Origin: Holophagales bacterium
Lineage (GTDB): Bacteria > Acidobacteriota > Holophagae > Holophagales > Holophagaceae
Direction: 5' to 3'
NCBI GenBank assembly: GCA_031281385.1
Contig: JAITFL010000072.1
Coordinates: 1-12,121, forward strand
Length of the DNA stretch: 12,121 bases
Part shown: positions 1 to 7,626 of the stretch, one piece after another
Layout: each line of letters starts with the position of its first letter
How positions within the stretch are numbered: position 1 is the stretch's first letter
Position numbers and translations under genes: made by a program
Notes under the pieces: generated by a model
The model's input: only the letters and a program-made list of their open reading frames with translations
Told to the model about the DNA's origin: nothing
Database searches by the model: none

Positions 1-13
1 ACGCTTTACGCCA

Positions 14-56
14 AAGTTTTTGAAAAAGCTGGGAAACCCAGCATTTTCAAAAACTT
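14..56. repeat. Long AT-rich inverted repeat (hairpin 1)
   Basis: The arm AAGTTTTTGAAAA (14-26) is exactly complementary to 44-56. After one A/A mismatch (27 and 43) the stem continues with GCTGGG (28-33) against CCCAGC (37-42), closing on an AAA loop. That gives 19 paired positions in 43 nt. It is the first of several hairpins downstream of phoB. There is no clear T-run next to it, so a simple intrinsic terminator is not obvious; it could be a transcript-stabilising hairpin or part of an intergenic repeat. Confidence 0.75.
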
Positions 57-74
57 GCGGGCATCGGTTCCCGC
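57..74. repeat. Short GC-rich hairpin (hairpin 2)
   Basis: GCGGG (57-61) pairs with CCCGC (70-74) around an 8-nt loop. It directly abuts hairpin 1 and lies 5 nt before hairpin 3, so the three stems form an almost continuous structured block. Five base pairs alone could arise by chance; the support is mainly its position in the array. Confidence 0.4.
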
Positions 75-79
75 TGCCT

Positions 80-119
80 TTATACCAAGTTGCGTTCGAC
101 TGAACGCAACTTGGTATAA
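80..119. repeat. Perfect 18-bp inverted repeat (hairpin 3)
   Basis: TTATACCAAGTTGCGTTC (80-97) is the exact reverse complement of 102-119, separated only by GACT. An 18-bp perfect stem with a 4-nt loop does not occur by chance at this scale. It could be a strong hairpin at the end of a transcript, a dyad binding site, or a copy of a dispersed intergenic palindrome (REP- or MITE-like). Nothing in this window is a second copy. Confidence 0.85.
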
Positions 120-136
120 CTCAAGAAGTGAAAGCG

Positions 137-163
137 AAGCGGCTCATGGCCGCTTTTCTTTTG
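137..163 (+). terminator. Probable rho-independent terminator, rightward
   Basis: AAGCGGC (137-143) pairs with GCCGCTT (149-155) around TCATG, followed by a T-rich stretch from 154 onward. On the plus strand this has the shape of an intrinsic terminator for a gene entering from left of the window, converging on phoB. On the minus strand the stem is followed by a less T-rich sequence, so it could serve phoB only weakly. A second stem, CCGCTT (177-182) with AAGCGG (189-194), lies nearer the phoB stop. Confidence 0.5.
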
Positions 164-217
164 TTTGTTTCTTTTGCCGCTTTTTCCTAAGCGGAGCTTC
201 TATCTAGGCGCGTTTCA

Positions 218-928
218 CTAATCTGCGCTGCCCAGTCTGTAGCCCACTCCCACGACTGTTTCGATCAGGTCGGAAAAGCGGCCCAGCTTGAATCGGAGGC
301 GCCTGATGTGGGCGTCTATTGTGCGGCTTTCTCCCAAATAGTCCAGCCCCCACACTTGGTTCAATATCTTGTCCCTCGTCAGCACCCTCTTTGGGTTTTT
401 CATTAGGTAGGCCAGCAGTTCGAATTCTTTTCTTGTAAGATCAATAACTTGGCCCTCGACTCGCGCGGAGTATCCCTCAAAATCAATGCTGACGGGGCCA
501 AAAAACAGCATCACGGGCGCGTCGGGCGCGGCGGCTTCCATAAAGGCGGCGCGGCGCAACAGGGCCCTGGCCCTCGCAATGAGTTCCCTGCTGGAAAATG
601 GTTTTGGCACATAGTCGTCCGCTCCCAGCTCCAAACCAAGCACCCTGTCAATTTCCTCGCCTCTGGCGGTGACTATCATTACCGGAGTGGATTTTAGGGT
701 TGGTGATTTGCGTATTTCCCTTAAAACCTCAAGTCCGTCGAAGTCGGGCAGGGTCAGGTCTAGGACTACAAGATCAACGCTGGCCCTGCCTTCAGTTGAT
801 TTTGCAAGGTAGTCCAACGCGTCCTTTGCCAGTTCAAATGAACAAACGCCAAACCCTTCGCGTTTGAAGTTTTGCTCCATGCCGCTGCGGATGTCGGCGT
901 CATCTTCCAGTAACAAAATGTTCGGCAC
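218..928 (-). CDS. phoB: Phosphate-regulon response regulator PhoB
   Basis: OmpR/PhoB-family response regulator of 236 residues, a cytoplasmic transcription factor that when phosphorylated binds Pho boxes and activates phosphate-starvation genes. The receiver domain (about 1-125) has the acidic pocket E8-D9-D10, the phospho-acceptor D57 in VVLDLTLPD, T87 and K109 in the KPF motif. The winged-helix effector domain (about 140-232) has LTRKEFELLAYL and the recognition-helix region RTIDAHIRRLRFKLG. The start is GTG at 928, preceded by a GAGGTGG ribosome-binding site (933-939). It is the last gene of the pst operon, 97 nt after phoU; this link to pst and phoU is what separates PhoB from other OmpR-family regulators. 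A phoR kinase gene normally accompanies it, but the 217 nt downstream are non-coding, so phoR must lie elsewhere. Confidence 0.93.
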   Translation of the reverse strand: MPNILLLEDDADIRSGMEQNFKREGFGVCSFELAKDALDYLAKSTEGRASVDLVVLDLTLPDFDGLEVLREIRKSPTLKSTPVMIVTARGEEIDRVLGLELGADDYVPKPFSSRELIARARALLRRAAFMEAAAPDAPVMLFFGPVSIDFEGYSARVEGQVIDLTRKEFELLAYLMKNPKRVLTRDKILNQVWGLDYLGESRTIDAHIRRLRFKLGRFSDLIETVVGVGYRLGSAD

Positions 929-974
929 TATCCCACCTCAAATGCTTGCGCACTGCATGTTGTAATGTTCAAGG

Positions 975-980
975 ATTTTA
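975..980 (-). promoter_or_regulatory. Possible internal -10 element upstream of phoB
   Basis: In the phoU-phoB gap the minus strand reads TAAAAT, five of six matches to the sigma-70 -10 hexamer, about 47 nt upstream of the phoB GTG. No good -35 hexamer lies at 16-18 nt (the best is a weak TTCAAC-like sequence). It would allow phoB to be expressed apart from the pst operon. This is a weak call from consensus matching alone. Confidence 0.2.
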
Positions 981-1025
981 CCGCATTTTGTCGCTGTTGA
1001 ATTGGCTTGCTCTCTCTGCCCACTG

Positions 1026-1703
1026 CTAGGTCGAATTTTCTTTTTGCGAGTGTTGGTGCTTGGCATTCACTCCCTCAATAATGAATAGTACTTCCTCTGC
1101 GATATTTGTCGCCATGTCGGCGATCCTCTCCCAATTTTTTATCACGATTATCAAGTGCGATGCCCTCTCTATGCAGAGGGGGTCGCTGACCATCTGGCGC
1201 AGCAGCTCGCGGTAGCATTGGTGGTAAAGCTCGTCAACCTTGTCGTCCCCTTTTATCACTTCCCTGGCTATGATAGGGTCGTACGCGACGAATGCCTCCA
1301 CCGATCGGCGCATCATGGAGCTGGTCTCCGCGCCAAGGTCGTCCAGTAGGCCTCCGGGGAGTATCCGCTCTACGTGGTTTAGAAGTGGGGCGCGCTTGGC
1401 TATGTTTGTGCAATGGTCGCCAATGCGCTCTATGTCAGGCAGGATTTTGATGGCAGAAGTGACAAAGCGCAGGTCGGAGGCCATCGGCGACTGCAGGGCC
1501 AGCAAGTCTATGCAGGTTTGGTCTAGCCGTATTTCCATGTCGTCCAGCTCTTCATCCATTCCCACCACTTGCTCTGCCAACTGGTCGGACTTTTCAGAGT
1601 ACGCCTTCATTGTCAGCTTGATCATTTCCTCGGCGACGCCCGCCATAGCCAACAAGCCGTCCTTCAGCAATCTCAGTTCGGTGTCTAGGTGGCTGCGGTT
1701 CAT
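1026..1703 (-). CDS. phoU: Phosphate signalling protein PhoU
   Basis: PhoU, 225 residues, is a cytoplasmic all-helical protein made of two three-helix repeats. It links the Pst transporter to PhoR/PhoB and keeps the regulon off when phosphate is plentiful. Both repeat signatures, which bind metal clusters in PhoU structures, are visible: [16 protein letters not shown] (about 89-104) and [15 protein letters not shown] (about 190-204). The length is normal for the family apart from a short hydrophilic C-terminal tail. The start ATG overlaps the pstB stop in an ATGA (1700-1703), implying translational coupling, and a GGGAG ribosome-binding site (1710-1714) lies inside the end of pstB, 6 nt upstream. 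It is the fifth gene of the operon. Confidence 0.95.
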   Translation of the reverse strand: MNRSHLDTELRLLKDGLLAMAGVAEEMIKLTMKAYSEKSDQLAEQVVGMDEELDDMEIRLDQTCIDLLALQSPMASDLRFVTSAIKILPDIERIGDHCTNIAKRAPLLNHVERILPGGLLDDLGAETSSMMRRSVEAFVAYDPIIAREVIKGDDKVDELYHQCYRELLRQMVSDPLCIERASHLIIVIKNWERIADMATNIAEEVLFIIEGVNAKHQHSQKENST

Positions 1704-2560
1704 CCGAATCTCCCAGTGATATAGTCTTCGGTAAGTTTTTGGGCCGGGTTGGTAAATACTCTCTCGGTCAAGTTTAGCTCAATCAATTTTCCTAGCCAAA
1801 AAAATGCAGTAAAATCGCTGACCCGTGCAGCCTGCTGCATGTTGTGGGTGACGATGATTATTGTGAATTTTTTCTTTAGTTCGAATATCAGTTCCTCAAT
1901 TTTTGCCGTGGCTATAGGGTCTAGGGCCGAGCATGGCTCATCCATTAGCACCACTTCTGGTTGAATCGCCAGTGCCCTAGCAATGCAGAGGCGCTGCTGT
2001 TGGCCACCCGAAAGGCCCAGCCCCGATTCATTAAGGCGGTCCTTCACCTCGTCCCACAGCCCGGCGGCCGATAGGCTGCGCACCACTGCGTCAGAGATGG
2101 CCGAGCGATCTTTGATTCCCTGTATCCGTAGCCCGTATGCCACATTTTCAAAAATGGACTTGGGAAAAGGATTCGATTTTTGAAAAACCATGCCCATGCG
2201 CTTTCGCAGGCTGATGACATCTACCCCATGCTCGTACAGGTTGTCGTCGCCAAGCATCACCTTGCCTTCTATTCGCACATTATCTATCAGGTCATTCATT
2301 CTGTTCAGGCAGCGCAGAAGAGTGCTCTTGCCGCACCCAGAGGGGCCGATGAGTGCCGTCACCGCATTTTTGGGAAAGCCCATCGTAATGTCGAATAGGG
2401 CCTGCTTTTGCCCATAAAACAAATTCAGGGCCTCGGTGCGGATCAAAACTGGCGCATTGAGGACGGTCGGGTCGGTGAGGGGCAGCCCATTCGTCCCTAA
2501 CGGCCTTCCCGCCACTGTATATAGTGTCTGGTTGTTGGATTGGTCAAAAGTCATCGTCAT
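1700..2560 (-). CDS. pstB: Phosphate ABC transporter ATP-binding protein PstB
   Basis: PstB, 286 residues from the ATG chosen here, is the cytoplasmic ATPase that powers phosphate import through PstC/PstA. Motifs in order: Walker [10 protein letters not shown] (72-80), Q-loop VFQKSNPFP (about 125-133), ABC signature LSGGQQQR (183-190), Walker B VVLMDEP (203-209) with catalytic E208, D-loop SALD (211-214) and H-loop H239. The extended PFPKSI after the Q-loop is typical of PstB. The N-terminus carries about 36 residues before the ABC domain, somewhat longer than E. coli PstB. The reading frame stays open to 2629 inside pstA; I prefer ATG 2560, which lies 13 nt after the pstA stop, with ATG 2554 and GTG 2569 as alternatives. 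No strong ribosome-binding site precedes any of them, so coupling to pstA translation is likely. Confidence 0.95.
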   Translation of the reverse strand: MTMTFDQSNNQTLYTVAGRPLGTNGLPLTDPTVLNAPVLIRTEALNLFYGQKQALFDITMGFPKNAVTALIGPSGCGKSTLLRCLNRMNDLIDNVRIEGKVMLGDDNLYEHGVDVISLRKRMGMVFQKSNPFPKSIFENVAYGLRIQGIKDRSAISDAVVRSLSAAGLWDEVKDRLNESGLGLSGGQQQRLCIARALAIQPEVVLMDEPCSALDPIATAKIEELIFELKKKFTIIIVTHNMQQAARVSDFTAFFWLGKLIELNLTERVFTNPAQKLTEDYITGRFG

Positions 2561-2573
2561 TTGAGTCACGCCA

Positions 2574-4187
2574 TCAGAAAGAGCTTCCCGTTGCGCGCTT
2601 GCGGAGCTTTTGGCGCAGCCGCAGGGCAAATACGTTTAACGCCAAGACGATCAAGAGCAGCAGTAGCGCGGTCATGAACACCATTGGCTTTGCGGCCTCG
2701 CTGTTTGGGCTCTGGAACCCCACGTCGTAGATGTGGAACCCCAAGTGCATAAATTTTCGGTCTAGGTGGACAAAGGGGAAAGTTGAATCAAGCGGCAGGG
2801 AAGGGGCCAATTTGACCACGCCCGTCAGCATCAGGGGAGCCACTTCGCCAGCCCCGCGCGCCATTGCCAGTATCAGTCCAGTCAGTACCCCTTGACTGGC
2901 GCCCGGCAGCACGACGTTCCATAGCGTCTGCCACTTGGTGGCTCCCAGCGCTATGCTGCCCTCTCTTTGGCTTCTTGGTACCGCCGCCAGAGCCTCTTCT
3001 GTCGCAACGATGACGACGGGGAGCGTCAAAAGCGCAAGCGTCATGGAGGCCCACAGTATGCCACCGGTTTTGAACGTGGGCGTAGGAAACCTTTCGGGGA
3101 AAAAGAAACTGTCAATGCCACCACCGACTGTGACTACAAAAAAGCCAAGGCCAAAGACACCAAAAACGATTGATGGCACGCCGGCCAAGTTGTTGACCGA
3201 AATGCGCACAGTCCTGACCAGCCATCCATCGCGGGCGTACTCGCGCAAAAATAGCGCGGCCAGTACGCCGAGCGGCACAACAACGATGCTCATGATCAGC
3301 ACCATCATAACAGTGCCAAATATCGCGGGGAAGATGCCGCCTTCTGTGTTGGCCTCTCTGGGGCCTTCAGATACGAATTCCCATAGCCTCGACAAATATA
3401 CCCGTGTCTTGCCAAACACGCCAATGGAGTTGGGGGACACTATTCTCACTACGCTGGTCAAGGGGATAGTTTTTGTCTGACCATCGGATGTTTGCAGAGT
3501 CACGGTCAGCGTCCTCGATTCAGAGCGCATTCCGTCCAGCCTAGCTTGGAATTGTTCAAATTGAGTTTGAAGTTCATTTTTTTTGGACTCAATTTGTTGC
3601 AGTGCTTGTGGTGTCTCCTTGCCATTCATGGCCAATTTTCGCCCCTCTAAGCGCAACTTCTCAAGCTGTGCGCTCAAAGTCCCTGCTTCCTTTTGCTCCA
3701 TTTTCTGCATTTTGGCTAGATTTGCCTTAGCACTAGGAAGCCAGCGGCGGGCGATTGATAGCGCATCGGCCCCTTGGGCTATCGTGGCCCCATTTTTTTC
3801 TATCCGCGCTAAGTGTCCAATAAAGGCCCCATATTCCAGCCTGTCTATGTAAACCACATCTTTTGGATATGCGCGGTTCTGAATGTCGTTTTCAACGATC
3901 CATCTGTAATCTTGGCCATAAAAATCCCTGTTGGCCACCTTGACTTGGATGCGGTCGGGATGCGAGTGGGCCGCCTTTTCGTGTGCTTCCTGCTGTCCCA
4001 AGACGATGGTGCCGTCTTTGAGTTGCAGCTCGCAAATATCGCTGGGCCAAAAGAATCCTAATCCCTTGACGGCCAGCAGCAAGACCAGCCCTGCCACCAT
4101 CAACAGGCTGAGAGCCAGCGTGGAGCCAGAGAGCCACACAAATGCGCTGCCCCGCCTCCACCAATCAAAAAGCCTTTTCCTATTCAT
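2574..4187 (-). CDS. pstA: Phosphate ABC transporter permease PstA, long form with periplasmic coiled coil
   Basis: One of the two inner-membrane channel subunits of the Pst importer. At 537 residues it is nearly twice the length of E. coli PstA. TM1 is about residues 19-41. Residues about 45-280 are a periplasmic insertion whose middle (about 150-225, rich in K, E, Q and L) reads as a coiled coil. The permease core follows at about 285-525, with five or so hydrophobic segments and the EAA loop [20 protein letters not shown] (about 397-416), which docks on PstB. Similar long PstA proteins are known in Pseudomonas and Vibrio. The ATG at 4187 shares its A with the pstC stop (TGATG); a GTG one codon upstream (4190) would add one residue. 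No strong ribosome-binding site is seen, so translational reinitiation is expected. Confidence 0.92.
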   Translation of the reverse strand: MNRKRLFDWWRRGSAFVWLSGSTLALSLLMVAGLVLLLAVKGLGFFWPSDICELQLKDGTIVLGQQEAHEKAAHSHPDRIQVKVANRDFYGQDYRWIVENDIQNRAYPKDVVYIDRLEYGAFIGHLARIEKNGATIAQGADALSIARRWLPSAKANLAKMQKMEQKEAGTLSAQLEKLRLEGRKLAMNGKETPQALQQIESKKNELQTQFEQFQARLDGMRSESRTLTVTLQTSDGQTKTIPLTSVVRIVSPNSIGVFGKTRVYLSRLWEFVSEGPREANTEGGIFPAIFGTVMMVLIMSIVVVPLGVLAALFLREYARDGWLVRTVRISVNNLAGVPSIVFGVFGLGFFVVTVGGGIDSFFFPERFPTPTFKTGGILWASMTLALLTLPVVIVATEEALAAVPRSQREGSIALGATKWQTLWNVVLPGASQGVLTGLILAMARGAGEVAPLMLTGVVKLAPSLPLDSTFPFVHLDRKFMHLGFHIYDVGFQSPNSEAAKPMVFMTALLLLLIVLALNVFALRLRQKLRKRATGSSF

Positions 4188-6349
4188 CACATGGACTCAT
4201 ATCGCTTGCGAAGCGACTGCCGTATTAGCTCTGCGGCTGTGTTTAGAAAAAACGTCAGCACGAATAACAGCAGTGCCGTGAAAAACAGTATCCTGTACAG
4301 CGTCCCTTGGTGAGGGGCCTCTGGTATCTCTACGGCGATATTTGCCGAAAGAGTCCTCATGCCGTTGAAGGGCCCCCAGTCCATTAGGGGCGTGTTGCCA
4401 GTGGCCATGAGTACTATCATGGTTTCGCCTATGGCGCGTCCAAAGCCAACCATCACCGCCGAAAAAACGCCTGGGCTGGCTGTCGGCAGCACAACGCGCC
4501 ACGCTGTCTGCCAAGGGGAGGCCCCGCAAGCGAGGCTTGCGGACGACAGCGATTTGGGTACTGCGGTAAAAGCATCTTCGGATATGCTAAAAATAATGGG
4601 GATTACAGCAAAACCCATCGCAAAGCCTACGACGATGCTGTTGCGTTGGTCGTACAAAATTCCGTGGCCCTGATATAGCCAATTTCTGTAGTCGCCGCCA
4701 AAAAACAAGTTTTCAACCGTAGGCGCTATCCAACTGCTGACGGCCAAAGAAAGGATTATCACGGGAATCAGCCACAATGCCTCTTTGCCATTGCCAAATT
4801 TGTCCCTAAATGGCTTGGGCAGCTTTAGCCAAGCCAGCATTAGCAAAAAAGCCAAGATGAAGGCCACCGGTATCACCATCAGCACTGCCATCATCCAATT
4901 TTCCAGCAGTGGGGCCAGCACTAGGCCGGCGATGAATCCAAGGACCACGGAAGGCAGCCCTGCCATGATTTCTACAGTCGGCTTGATGGCCCCCCTCAAT
5001 TTTGGCGAGGCGAATTGGCTTGCGTACAGCGCAGATAGGACAGCTATCGGGAAAGCGAATAGCATGGCATAAAATGTTCCCTTGATGGTGCCGAACAGCA
5101 GCGGGACAAGGCTGAACTTAGGCTCTATGTCATCGCTCGCTCCCCCCGATTGCCACACGTGCTGTGGCTCTGCGTACCCCTCATAATGAATTTTTCGCCA
5201 AAATAGCGACCAGCTAACTTCGGGGTGGAATGCGTCCAATTGCCATTTTCTAGCGGAGCCATCGCCAGGTGCCAAAATAAAGTCGCCCCTTGGGCTCAAG
5301 GCCGCTGCGCCTCTTATGTCGGCTTTGCAATGCGCCAAACGCTTCTCAGTGGTCAGGTGATTCACTGAAAAACCTTTGTCCGACCACACCAGAAAGCGCT
5401 TGTCCCTCAAAGAAGCCATAAAGCCTGCGGCCACGCCATCAATGGGCTTGAATGTGTGGAAGCATTGAAGCTTTGCCGCCCCATCTTGGCGAATTACTTG
5501 ATAAGCTGCCAATTTCCCATTGGCCCCGCCTACCAATAAGCTATTGTGTCCAAGCGCAAAACCGAGGGCGGTTATGGGTTCCCCAAAGTCGGAAGGTGGC
5601 AATTCATTGTCAGATCCAAATACTACTAGCTGGCCCTCTTTGGTGCCGACGTAAAGCATCGAGCCATCAGCAGACCACTCGGCCACCAATGGAGTTGCAT
5701 TTGATGGCAGCGACCACTTTTCCCACTCAATCTTGCTCTCTGGCTGGGCGTTGGCAAAGCGAATCGAATCAGGGTCCAGCGCGGCAATTTGGAGGGACTT
5801 CCTGCCCATCGGCCCTCTGCCTTTAATGGGCCTCGCGGCTATCAGATAGTCGCTTGTGGAGGCAAAGTATGGCTCGCTCCATTCAGCATGTGCGCTGATG
5901 TGGTCCTCTGTTTTTTCCCAATGAACCTCCGACACATAAGCCCAGCCATTTGCACCTTGCACCACCGCTAGGCCGCTTGCGTTTGCCATGTACACACTCT
6001 TCCATGGAAGCGAGGGCGCGCCAGTGCTGTGCGTTATGTCAGACTGAGCCAATTGTGCATTTTGCATAAGCGGCAATACGCTAAATCCTTCCGCAAGGCC
6101 AAATATGGCCGCGTACTTGCCCGATTCGTGCAAAAAAATTACATCGCTGCTTGTTGCGCCAAGAGTGCCATAGCTGTCCAACTCCCGAATCTTGGCACCC
6201 CTGAACAGCGGCAGAGCCTCCAATGCAATAAACACCATCATCCCCAGCACGGCGGCGATTATTAGTGCGCCGCCGGCCGAGACGAGCCAAGACATAAAGC
6301 GGTCTATTCGCTTAGCAGACTTGGAATTTTTTTGGGAGTTGGAATCCAT
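4187..6349 (-). CDS. pstC: Phosphate ABC transporter permease PstC, long form with beta-propeller-like periplasmic domain
   Basis: Second channel subunit of the Pst importer, 720 residues against about 320 in E. coli. After a hydrophilic N-terminus and TM1 (about 21-46), residues about 50-390 form a periplasmic domain with repeated WD40/propeller-like strands, for example WSADGSMLYVGTKEGQLVVF (about 225-244), HNSLLVGGANGKLAAYQV (about 268-285) and LSPRGDFILAPGDGSARKW (about 351-369). The permease core spans about 415-710 and contains EDAFTAVPKSLSSASLACGA (about 591-610), the EAA loop that contacts PstB. PstC proteins of this length occur in Pseudomonas and Vibrio. It starts 7 nt after the pstS stop and overlaps pstA at TGATG. 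No clear ribosome-binding site is visible before ATG 6349; the next Met (residue 19) would cut into the membrane-entry region and is less likely. Confidence 0.92.
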   Translation of the reverse strand: MDSNSQKNSKSAKRIDRFMSWLVSAGGALIIAAVLGMMVFIALEALPLFRGAKIRELDSYGTLGATSSDVIFLHESGKYAAIFGLAEGFSVLPLMQNAQLAQSDITHSTGAPSLPWKSVYMANASGLAVVQGANGWAYVSEVHWEKTEDHISAHAEWSEPYFASTSDYLIAARPIKGRGPMGRKSLQIAALDPDSIRFANAQPESKIEWEKWSLPSNATPLVAEWSADGSMLYVGTKEGQLVVFGSDNELPPSDFGEPITALGFALGHNSLLVGGANGKLAAYQVIRQDGAAKLQCFHTFKPIDGVAAGFMASLRDKRFLVWSDKGFSVNHLTTEKRLAHCKADIRGAAALSPRGDFILAPGDGSARKWQLDAFHPEVSWSLFWRKIHYEGYAEPQHVWQSGGASDDIEPKFSLVPLLFGTIKGTFYAMLFAFPIAVLSALYASQFASPKLRGAIKPTVEIMAGLPSVVLGFIAGLVLAPLLENWMMAVLMVIPVAFILAFLLMLAWLKLPKPFRDKFGNGKEALWLIPVIILSLAVSSWIAPTVENLFFGGDYRNWLYQGHGILYDQRNSIVVGFAMGFAVIPIIFSISEDAFTAVPKSLSSASLACGASPWQTAWRVVLPTASPGVFSAVMVGFGRAIGETMIVLMATGNTPLMDWGPFNGMRTLSANIAVEIPEAPHQGTLYRILFFTALLLFVLTFFLNTAAELIRQSLRKRYESM

Positions 6350-6356
6350 TTGGTAT

Positions 6357-7352
6357 TTAGTAATGCACTACTCTAGTTCCAACGGCTGGCGACGCTTCCG
6401 TCTTTCGGATTTCGGCGGCGGCCATCTGCGCTGTCAGGGGCATGTAACCATCCTTGACAACAATCTCTTGGCCGCTCTTGGAGAGGACGAACTTCAAAAA
6501 TTCTTTGACAACCGGTGATAGCCCATCTTTGGGGCTCTTGTTGACATAGATGTACAGGTTGCGGGCAAGGGGGTACTTGCCGCTCATCGCGTTCTCGTAA
6601 TTGGCTGCATTGGGCTGGCTACCGGTTTTGTCGGCAATCGCCAGAGCCTTGACACCCGAGGTCAAATAGCCGATGCCGCTATAGCCGATTCCGAACCTAT
6701 CCGAAGATACGCTTTGCACCACAGAGGAAGAACCCGGCTGTTCTTTGACGGTGTCTTTGTAGTCGCCCTTGAAAAGAGCGATTTCTTTGAAGTAGCCGTA
6801 CGTGCCAGACGCACTGTTGCGACCGTAGATGGAAATCGGCCTGCCGGCCAAATCGCCAGTGGCACCGACTTCGCCCCAAGTCTTAATGTCGGCATTGCCG
6901 CTCTTGAAGGTCTTAGAAAAAATGCCGTCCAGCTGCGGAAGGCTCAGCGCGTTGACTGGGTTGTCTTTGTGGACAAACACAGCCAGGGCGTCGATGGCCA
7001 CTGCCACCATGGTGGGCTTGTAGCCATATTTCTTCTCGAACTGGTCAATTTCTTCGCTCTTCATCTCGCGGCTCATCGGGCCTAACTGGGCTGTGCCTTC
7101 GATGAGAGCGGGCGGGGCGGTGCCAGAGCCCTTGCCCTCTACCTGGATGTTGACATTTGGATACTCCTTGCGGAATGCCTCTACCCAAAGCGACATAAGG
7201 TTGTTGAGAGTGTCGCTGCCTATGGAGTTGAGGTTCCCAGTCACTCCAGCGACTTTTTTGTATTCGGGCAGCCCCCTGTCTGTTTGCAGGGCCTGTGCCG
7301 AAAGGCCAGCGGTGGCCACGATTGCTGTTAAAGATGCAATGATCAATTTCAT
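6357..7352 (-). CDS. pstS: Periplasmic phosphate-binding protein PstS
   Basis: Substrate-binding protein of the high-affinity phosphate importer, 331 residues. Residues 1-21 form a Sec signal peptide (K2, hydrophobic LIIASLTAIVATAGL, then AQA with likely cleavage before LQ). The phosphate-cradle motifs are present: SIGSDTL (about 43-49), GKGSGTAP (73-80), GRNSASGTYGYF (about 177-188) and GSSSVVQSV (about 207-215). The frame is open upstream to an ATG at 7439, but that would bury the signal peptide behind 29 extra residues. ATG 7352 has a strong GGAGGA ribosome-binding site (7359-7364) 6 nt away and is clearly the start. It is the first gene of the operon. Only 7 nt separate it from pstC, so there is no room for the intergenic stem-loop that often follows pstS. 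Confidence 0.95.
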   Translation of the reverse strand: MKLIIASLTAIVATAGLSAQALQTDRGLPEYKKVAGVTGNLNSIGSDTLNNLMSLWVEAFRKEYPNVNIQVEGKGSGTAPPALIEGTAQLGPMSREMKSEEIDQFEKKYGYKPTMVAVAIDALAVFVHKDNPVNALSLPQLDGIFSKTFKSGNADIKTWGEVGATGDLAGRPISIYGRNSASGTYGYFKEIALFKGDYKDTVKEQPGSSSVVQSVSSDRFGIGYSGIGYLTSGVKALAIADKTGSQPNAANYENAMSGKYPLARNLYIYVNKSPKDGLSPVVKEFLKFVLSKSGQEIVVKDGYMPLTAQMAAAEIRKTEASPAVGTRVVHY

Positions 7353-7409
7353 GATTGATCCTCCTTCGCCTTTCAGGATGGTGGGGCGATGCTTCAATCT
7401 TGATTCGCG

Positions 7410-7427
7410 CATGTAAAATCTGTGTAA
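7410..7427 (-). promoter_or_regulatory. Candidate Pho box upstream of pstS
   Basis: Reading the minus strand, TTACACA-GATT-TTACATG is two imperfect 7-bp direct repeats separated by 4 bp, giving the 11-bp period on which PhoB/PhoP-type regulators bind. The half-sites differ from the E. coli CTGTCAT type and look closer to the TTAACA/TTACA type. The site ends 57 nt before the pstS start codon, a reasonable promoter distance. Another TTACA and a lone CTGTCA (7481-7486) lie further upstream. The spacing is seen in the sequence; regulator binding is inferred. Confidence 0.35.
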
Positions 7428-7479
7428 CCATCTAGGCAAAGGCGAGTGAAATGTTGATCTGACGCAAATATTGGGTTTA

Positions 7480-7510
7480 TTGACAGAAGTTGCCTTGTAA
7501 AAAATAAATT
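7480..7510 (+). promoter_or_regulatory. Possible sigma-70 promoter toward the triple HtrA gene
   Basis: TTGACA (7480-7485) is a perfect -35 hexamer on the plus strand. Downstream the sequence is very AT-rich, but the -10 is poor: AATAAA at 17 nt spacing, or TAAATT (7505-7510, four of six matches) at 19 nt. If used, transcription would start about 110 nt before the protease ATG, leaving a leader that contains the small hairpins at 7538-7567. The match may be accidental. Confidence 0.3.
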
Positions 7511-7537
7511 ATCTATTACAGTAGCGAAGTAGAGAAT

Positions 7538-7567
7538 TGCCGCCTGCGGCATCAAGCGCAGTAGCGC
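7538..7567. repeat. Two adjacent small hairpins in the protease leader
   Basis: TGCCG-CCTG-CGGCA (7538-7551) and GCGC-AGTA-GCGC (7556-7567) are two tetraloop stems 4 nt apart. The octamer CAGTAGCG also occurs twice in direct orientation, at 7519-7526 and 7559-7566. They lie between the divergent genes and upstream of the protease start. The stems are short and no function can be read from them. Confidence 0.4.
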
Positions 7568-7626
7568 AACCTTGAAAGGGAATCAATCATCGTTCATCAT
7601 TAAGTATGCTGCTTAGTGGATAGACA

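Noticed and set aside
1..217. CRISPR array or attachment site in the repeat-rich left edge.
   Set aside because: The inverted repeats differ from each other and are not regularly spaced direct repeats; no integrase or cas gene is present.
2561..2629. Longer PstB starting at 2629.
   Set aside because: It would overlap the end of pstA by more than 50 nt and adds residues with no match to the PstB family; ATG 2560 just after the pstA stop is simpler.
2935..3480. 181-codon plus-strand frame inside pstA.
   Set aside because: It is antisense to conserved PstA permease sequence and has no family features.
7353..7439. 29-residue N-terminal extension of PstS from an ATG at 7439.
   Set aside because: It would place a charged stretch before the signal peptide, and ATG 7352 has a strong GGAGGA ribosome-binding site. 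The extension also covers the candidate Pho box.
7480..7497. E. coli-type Pho box around CTGTCA (minus strand 7486-7481).
   Set aside because: Only one half-site matches; the sequences 11 bp to either side (CAAGGCA and CCCAATA) do not resemble CTGTCAT.
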